Source: Aeromicrobium wangtongii (GTDB lineage: Bacteria > Actinomycetota > Actinomycetes > Propionibacteriales > Nocardioidaceae). Taken from it: a stretch of 64,000 nucleotides of DNA. The DNA lies in the NCBI RefSeq assembly GCF_024584515.1, contig NZ_CP102173.1, forward strand, positions 2,604,001-2,668,000. The letters are read 5' to 3'. The notes under the pieces are model-generated. The model saw nothing but the letters and a program-made list of their open reading frames with translations, ran no database searches and was not told the origin of the DNA. The position numbers were made by a program, and so were the translations under genes. Shown in pieces: positions 60,519 to 64,000 of this stretch; within the stretch, counting starts at the first letter, position 1; each line of letters starts with the position of its first letter.

Positions 60519-61295
60519 ATGACCGATCTCACCGCACAGTCGCAGAAGCTGCTGGCCCTCCACGCCGATCCCGCCCTGCTGAAGGTCGTGAACGTCTGGG
60601 ACGCCATCACCGCCCGCGTCGTCTCGGGCGTCGACGGGATCGAGGCGCTGGCCACCGCGAGCCACTCGATCGCCGCCGCGCACGGCTACGAGGACGGCGA
60701 GCACATCCCCGTCGACCTGATGATCGAGGCGATCGGCACCGTGGTCGCCGCGACCGATCTGCCGGTGACCGCCGATCTGGAGGCGGGCTACGGCAATCCC
60801 GGCGAGACGGCCCGCAAGGCGATGTCCGTCGGCGTGGTGGGCGCCAATCTCGAGGATCAGATGAAGCCGCTGCCCGAGGCCGTCGCCGCCGTCGAGGCCG
60901 TCCTGGCCGCCGGCCACGCCGAGGGCATCGACTTCGTGCTCAACGCCCGCACGGACGCCTTCGTCCTGGCCGGTGACCGGCCGCACGCCGATGTCCTGGC
61001 CGATGCGATCGAGCGCGGCTCGGCGTACCTCGCCGCCGGCGCCCCGCTCGTGTTCGTCCCCGGCCTGCTGACCGAGGACGACGTAACGGCGTTCGTGGAC
61101 GCCTGGGGACCGCAGAAGCTCACCGTCATCGGGGTGCCCGGCTCGCTGCCGCTGGAGCGCCTGGAGGAGCTGGGCGTCGCCCGCGTGTCGTACGGCCCCA
61201 CCAGCCAGTCCGTCGCCCTCATGGCCCTGCAGGACCTCACCCGGGACATCGTCGCCGGCGGCGCCCTCCCCGCCGACTTCCGCCCCCTCAACTGA
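60519..61295 (+). CDS. Isocitrate lyase / PEP mutase superfamily enzyme
   Basis: 258 residues, TIM barrel. The start resembles the family (LLALHADPALLKVVNVWDAI), followed by LPVTADLEAGYGNP (metal Asp), VGANLEDQMKPL (Glu-Asp pair), DFVLNARTDAFV and a C-terminal barrel closure. It lacks the KKCGH loop of isocitrate/methylisocitrate lyases, so the cleaved substrate is unknown; carboxyphosphonoenolpyruvate-like or oxaloacetate-type activities are possible. Convergent with ecm and next to it, but a role in the same pathway is not shown. Confidence 0.87.
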   Translation: MTDLTAQSQKLLALHADPALLKVVNVWDAITARVVSGVDGIEALATASHSIAAAHGYEDGEHIPVDLMIEAIGTVVAATDLPVTADLEAGYGNPGETARKAMSVGVVGANLEDQMKPLPEAVAAVEAVLAAGHAEGIDFVLNARTDAFVLAGDRPHADVLADAIERGSAYLAAGAPLVFVPGLLTEDDVTAFVDAWGPQKLTVIGVPGSLPLERLEELGVARVSYGPTSQSVALMALQDLTRDIVAGGALPADFRPLN

Positions 61296-61305
61296 CGCCG
61301 CTGGC

Positions 61306-61354
61306 CCTGACGTCTTGACCACGACACGCCGAGCGGGTCGGTCAAGACGTCAGG
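61306..61354. terminator. Hairpin between convergent lyase-family gene and ecm
   Basis: Perfect arms CCTGACGTCTTGACC (61306-61320) and 61340-61354; outer CTGACG/CGTCAG pairing extends it. Likely bidirectional terminator, no T run. Confidence 0.75.
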
Positions 61355-61361
61355 CCCAGCG

Positions 61362-63335
61362 TCAGGCGAGGTCGTTGGCGGCGCGGATCTCGTCGACGAT
61401 GCGGTCCATGATCGCGGTCATGCCGAAGTCCTTGGGAGTGAACACCGCGGCGACCCCGGATGCCTCGAGCCGGCGGGCGTCCGACTCGGGGATGATCCCG
61501 CCGACGATGAGCGGGACGTCGCCGATGCCAGCCTCGGCCATCGCGGCCTGCACGTCCGGCACCAGCTCCATGTGCGACCCCGACAGGATCGACAGGCCGA
61601 TGCAGTGGACGTCCTCGGCCACGGCCGCGGCGACGATCTGCGCAGGCGTCAGGCGGATGCCCTGGTAGACGACCTCGAAGCCGGCGTCACGGGCACGGAC
61701 CGCGATCTGCTCGGCACCATTGGAGTGACCGTCCAGCCCCGGCTTGCCGACCAGGAAGCGCAGCCGCGTGCCCAGCTCGTCGCCCGTCTGCTGGACCCGC
61801 TCACGCACGGCGGTCAGCTCGGCGCCGGCCTCGGCGGCGGCGGACACGCCGCTGACGCCCGTGGGGGCCCGGTACTCGCCGAACACCTCACGCAGCGCGC
61901 CGGCCCACTCCCCGACCGTGGCGCCCGCCCGGACCGCGGCCAGCGTCGCCTCCATCAGGTTCGCATCGGTCTTGGCCTCGCTCTGCAGGCGAGCCAGCGC
62001 CTCGTCGACGGCACCCTGGTCACGCTGCTCGCGCCACTGCTGCACGTCGGCGATGGCATTGGCCTCCGCCTGCGGATCGGCGGTCATGATCGCGGTGTCC
62101 AGATCGGCGGTCAGCGGGGACGGCTCGGTCTCGACATAGGAGTTGACGCCCACGACCAACAGGTCACCGGCCTCGATCTTGGCCCGGCGCTCGGAGTGCG
62201 AGCCGACGAGCGCCTGCTTCATGTAGCCGGACTCGACGGCCGCGACGGCGCCACCCATGGCCTGCACCCGGTCCATCTCGGCCTTGGCGCCCTCGCACAG
62301 CTCGGCGACCTTGGCCTCGATGACGACCGAGCCCTCGAAGATGTCGTCGTACTCCAGCAGGTCGGACTCGAAGGCCAGCACCTGCTGCAGGCGCAGCGAC
62401 CACTGCTGGTCCCACGGACGCGGCAGGCCGAGGGCCTCGTTCCAGGCCGGGAGCTGCACCGCGCGGGCGCGGGCGTCCTTGCTGAGCGTGACTCCCAGCA
62501 TCTCCAGCACGATGCGCTGGACGTTGTTCTCGGGCTGCGCCTCGGTCAGGCCCAGGGAGTTGACCTGGACGCCGTAGCGGAAGCGGCGCATCTTCGGGTC
62601 CTGCACGCCGTAGCGCTCGCGGGTGATCTCCTCCCACAGGCGCCCGAAGGCGCGCATCTTGCAGGTCTCCTCGACGAAGCGGACGCCGGCGTTGACGAAG
62701 AACGAGATGCGGCCGACGACCTTCTCGAACTCCTCCTGCGGCACCTGCCCGGAGTCGCGCACCGAGTCGAGCACGGCGATCGCCGTGCTGAGGGCGTAGG
62801 CGAGCTCCTGCGTCGGGGTCGCTCCGGCCTCCTGCAGGTGATAGCTGCAGATGTTCAGCGGGTTCCACTTGGGGATCGTGCTGACGGTGTACGCGATCAT
62901 GTCGGTCGTCAGCCGCAGCGACGGGGCCGGCCCGAACACGTACGTGCCGCGGGACAGGTACTCCTTGATGATGTCGTTCTGGGTCGTGCCCGACAGCAGC
63001 GCCGGATCGACACCCTGCTCCTCGGCCGCGACCTGGTACATCGCCAGCAGCCACATCGCCGTGGCGTTGATGGTCATCGAGGTGTTCATGGTGTCCAGGG
63101 GGATGTCCTGGAACAGACGCCGCATCGCGCCCAGGTGCGGGATCGGGACGCCGACCTTGCCGACCTCTCCCCTGCTGAGCTCGTGATCGGGGTCGTAACC
63201 CGTCTGTGTCGGCAGGTCGAAGGCGACCGAGAGACCGGTCTGACCCTTCGCCAGATTGCGCCGGTACAGAGCATTCGACTCGGCAGCGGAGCTGTGACCG
63301 GCATATGTGCGCATCACCCAGGGCTTGTCAGGCAT
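61362..63335 (-). CDS. ecm: Ethylmalonyl-CoA mutase (MeaA), B12-dependent
   Basis: Rearranges (2R)-ethylmalonyl-CoA to (2S)-methylsuccinyl-CoA. 657 residues on one chain: acyl-CoA mutase barrel starting PWVMRTYAGHSSAAESNALY, with QTGLSVAFDLPTQTGYD, NTSMTINATAMWLL and NICSYHLQEAGATPTQELAY, then a short linker and the cobalamin domain with DGHSNG (Asp535, His537, Gly540), LSILSGSH and VGGIIPESD. The opening PDKPWVMRTYAGHS and the lack of an Mcm-type partner match the Ecm/MeaA group rather than methylmalonyl-CoA mutase. A TTAC-N6-GTAA box overlaps the -10, and the gene seems leaderless. Confidence 0.94.
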   Translation of the reverse strand: MPDKPWVMRTYAGHSSAAESNALYRRNLAKGQTGLSVAFDLPTQTGYDPDHELSRGEVGKVGVPIPHLGAMRRLFQDIPLDTMNTSMTINATAMWLLAMYQVAAEEQGVDPALLSGTTQNDIIKEYLSRGTYVFGPAPSLRLTTDMIAYTVSTIPKWNPLNICSYHLQEAGATPTQELAYALSTAIAVLDSVRDSGQVPQEEFEKVVGRISFFVNAGVRFVEETCKMRAFGRLWEEITRERYGVQDPKMRRFRYGVQVNSLGLTEAQPENNVQRIVLEMLGVTLSKDARARAVQLPAWNEALGLPRPWDQQWSLRLQQVLAFESDLLEYDDIFEGSVVIEAKVAELCEGAKAEMDRVQAMGGAVAAVESGYMKQALVGSHSERRAKIEAGDLLVVGVNSYVETEPSPLTADLDTAIMTADPQAEANAIADVQQWREQRDQGAVDEALARLQSEAKTDANLMEATLAAVRAGATVGEWAGALREVFGEYRAPTGVSGVSAAAEAGAELTAVRERVQQTGDELGTRLRFLVGKPGLDGHSNGAEQIAVRARDAGFEVVYQGIRLTPAQIVAAAVAEDVHCIGLSILSGSHMELVPDVQAAMAEAGIGDVPLIVGGIIPESDARRLEASGVAAVFTPKDFGMTAIMDRIVDEIRAANDLA

Positions 63336-63342
63336 GCGGGTC

Positions 63343-63359
63343 AGGTTACCTGTCCGTAA
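63343..63359 (-). promoter_or_regulatory. TTAC-N6-GTAA operator overlapping the -10 of ecm
   Basis: Minus strand TTAC-GGACAG-GTAA (63359-63346) within GGTTAC...GTAACC dyads (63361-63344), continuing into TAACCT (63348-63343). This -10 ends seven bases before the ecm ATG (63335). Confidence 0.75.
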
Positions 63360-63395
63360 CCTGCCACGGCGAGACTGCGGCGCGGATCACATGCA

Positions 63396-63432
63396 CGTCC
63401 TGCTCGCACCCGCCCCGGCCGCGAGCAGGACG
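63396..63432. repeat. 12-bp perfect inverted repeat between ecm and the adenosyltransferase
   Basis: CGTCCTGCTCGC (63396-63407) and GCGAGCAGGACG (63421-63432) with a 13-base spacer, in a divergent promoter region just upstream of a -10 at 63442. Could be an operator or a structural insulator. Confidence 0.6.
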
Positions 63433-63441
63433 CGGCGCCTC

Positions 63442-63447
63442 TACACT
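63442..63447 (+). promoter_or_regulatory. -10 element of a leaderless transcript (adenosyltransferase)
   Basis: TACACT seven bases before the ATG at 63455. Confidence 0.5.
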
Positions 63448-63454
63448 CCAGTCC

Positions 63455-64000
63455 ATGGTGAACCTGACGCGTATCTACACCCGCACCGGCGACGACGGCA
63501 CGACGAACCTGGGCGACATGAGCAAGACCAGCAAGCTGGACCTGCGCATCGCCGCCTACGCCGACGTCGACGAGGCCAATGCGCAGATCGGCTTCGCGAT
63601 CTCGCTCGGCACGCTCGACCCGGACGTCGTGGCCATCCTGACCCACATCCAGAACGACCTGTTCGACGTCGGGGCCGATCTGTCGTGCCCCGTGGTCAAG
63701 AACCCGGAGTATCCGCCTCTGCGGGTCGAGACCGACTACATCGACCGCCTCGAGGCGTGGTGCGATCACTACAACGAGCAGGTGCCGAAGCTGCGTTCGT
63801 TCATCCTGCGCGGGGGGACGCCCGCTGCCGCGGCCGTCCACATTGCGTGCACGGTGACACGCCGTGCCGAACGATCAGCCTGGGCGGCGATCGAGCAGCA
63901 CGGCGAAACCATGAACATCCTCACCGCCAAGTACCTCAACCGGCTCAGCGACCTGCTGTTCATCCTGGGCCGTCACGCCAATCGTGAGACGGGCGATGTG
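63455..64000 (+). CDS. Cob(I)yrinic acid a,c-diamide adenosyltransferase, PduO type (3' end cut by window)
   Basis: Makes adenosylcobalamin from cob(I)alamin and ATP, the cofactor of Ecm. 182 codons are visible, nearly the whole family length, and the frame stays open at the window end. Motifs: NLTRIYTRTGDDGTTNLGD (ATP-binding N-terminus), DEANAQIGFAI, IQNDLFDVGADL, FILRGGTPAAAAVHIAC with TVTRRAERSAW (ATP/cobalamin helix) and YLNRLSDLLFILGRHAN. Divergent from ecm. The frame has no stop in the window, so the protein is partial only at its extreme C-terminus. Confidence 0.95.
   Translation, partial: MVNLTRIYTRTGDDGTTNLGDMSKTSKLDLRIAAYADVDEANAQIGFAISLGTLDPDVVAILTHIQNDLFDVGADLSCPVVKNPEYPPLRVETDYIDRLEAWCDHYNEQVPKLRSFILRGGTPAAAAVHIACTVTRRAERSAWAAIEQHGETMNILTAKYLNRLSDLLFILGRHANRETGDV

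Noticed and set aside
63307..63987. Open frame overlapping the adenosyltransferase
   Set aside because: Out of frame with the clear PduO sequence, which is open from 63455 to the window end.

Overview
The window is about 64 kb of very GC-rich DNA, densely packed with genes and without rRNA, tRNA, CRISPR arrays or insertion sequences that I can see. Gene content points to an actinobacterium: an ImuA'/ImuB/DnaE2 mutasome under a mycobacterial-type LexA box, NucS mismatch endonuclease, the GlgE maltosyltransferase pathway, a DtxR/IdeR-type box, many apparently leaderless genes and GTG/TTG starts. It resembles Nocardioidaceae (for example Aeromicrobium), but the genus is inference. No intergenic stretch exceeds about 300 bases.

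Layout. 1-7.8 kb: the 3' part of an ATP-dependent DNA ligase, a frameshifted membrane-protein gene, then dnaE2, imuB and imuA' on the minus strand behind a 20-bp palindrome containing the LexA box. 7.9-13.3 kb: a complete oligopeptide/dipeptide ABC importer. 13.5-15.3 kb: etfB-etfA. 15.5-17.1 kb: an envelope-type membrane protein and an Ala/Glu-rich coiled-coil protein. 17.3-21 kb: a plus-strand four-gene cassette (family-4 glycosyltransferase, methyltransferase, six-hairpin toroid protein, second methyltransferase). 21-42.7 kb: an alpha-glucan/trehalose island on the minus strand: glgE-treS-mak-glgB as one tightly coupled operon, then glgX, treZ, treY, a second glgX and malQ, interrupted by a hydrolase, a DoxX-like protein, a PhzF-like protein and a plus-strand epimerase/UbiA pair. 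42.8-46.4 kb: enoyl-CoA hydratase, an MFS exporter with an ArsR-like regulator, and a GNAT-Nudix fusion. 46.5-50.2 kb: a lipoprotein/membrane pair, a Cys-less thioredoxin co-chaperone, a PH-domain membrane protein and a mini membrane protein. 50.2-64 kb: CoA metabolism (meaB, thiolase, epimerase, crotonyl-CoA carboxylase/reductase, hydroxyacyl-CoA dehydrogenase, ethylmalonyl-CoA mutase, cobalamin adenosyltransferase) mixed with a polar-growth-type coiled-coil protein, nucS, a lipoprotein protease inhibitor, ferritin and an isocitrate-lyase-family enzyme.

How it fits together. TreS/Mak/GlgE/GlgB can turn trehalose into branched alpha-glucan. GlgX/TreY/TreZ can turn glucan back into trehalose, and MalQ recycles maltodextrins. 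Thiolase, hydroxyacyl-CoA dehydrogenase, crotonase, Ccr, epimerase and Ecm form the front half of the ethylmalonyl-CoA pathway, with MeaB and the adenosyltransferase maintaining B12, and EtfAB a plausible electron acceptor.

The strongest unexplained signal is a palindrome TTAC-N6-GTAA placed upstream of etfB, thiolase, ccr and ecm. In all four its downstream half-site forms part of a -10-like hexamer (TAACAT, TAAAGT, TAACAT, TAACCT). This suggests one dedicated repressor of acyl-CoA assimilation. A second signal is a small family of about 60-bp palindromic repeats, next to several sequence-unrelated but similarly built gene-end hairpins.
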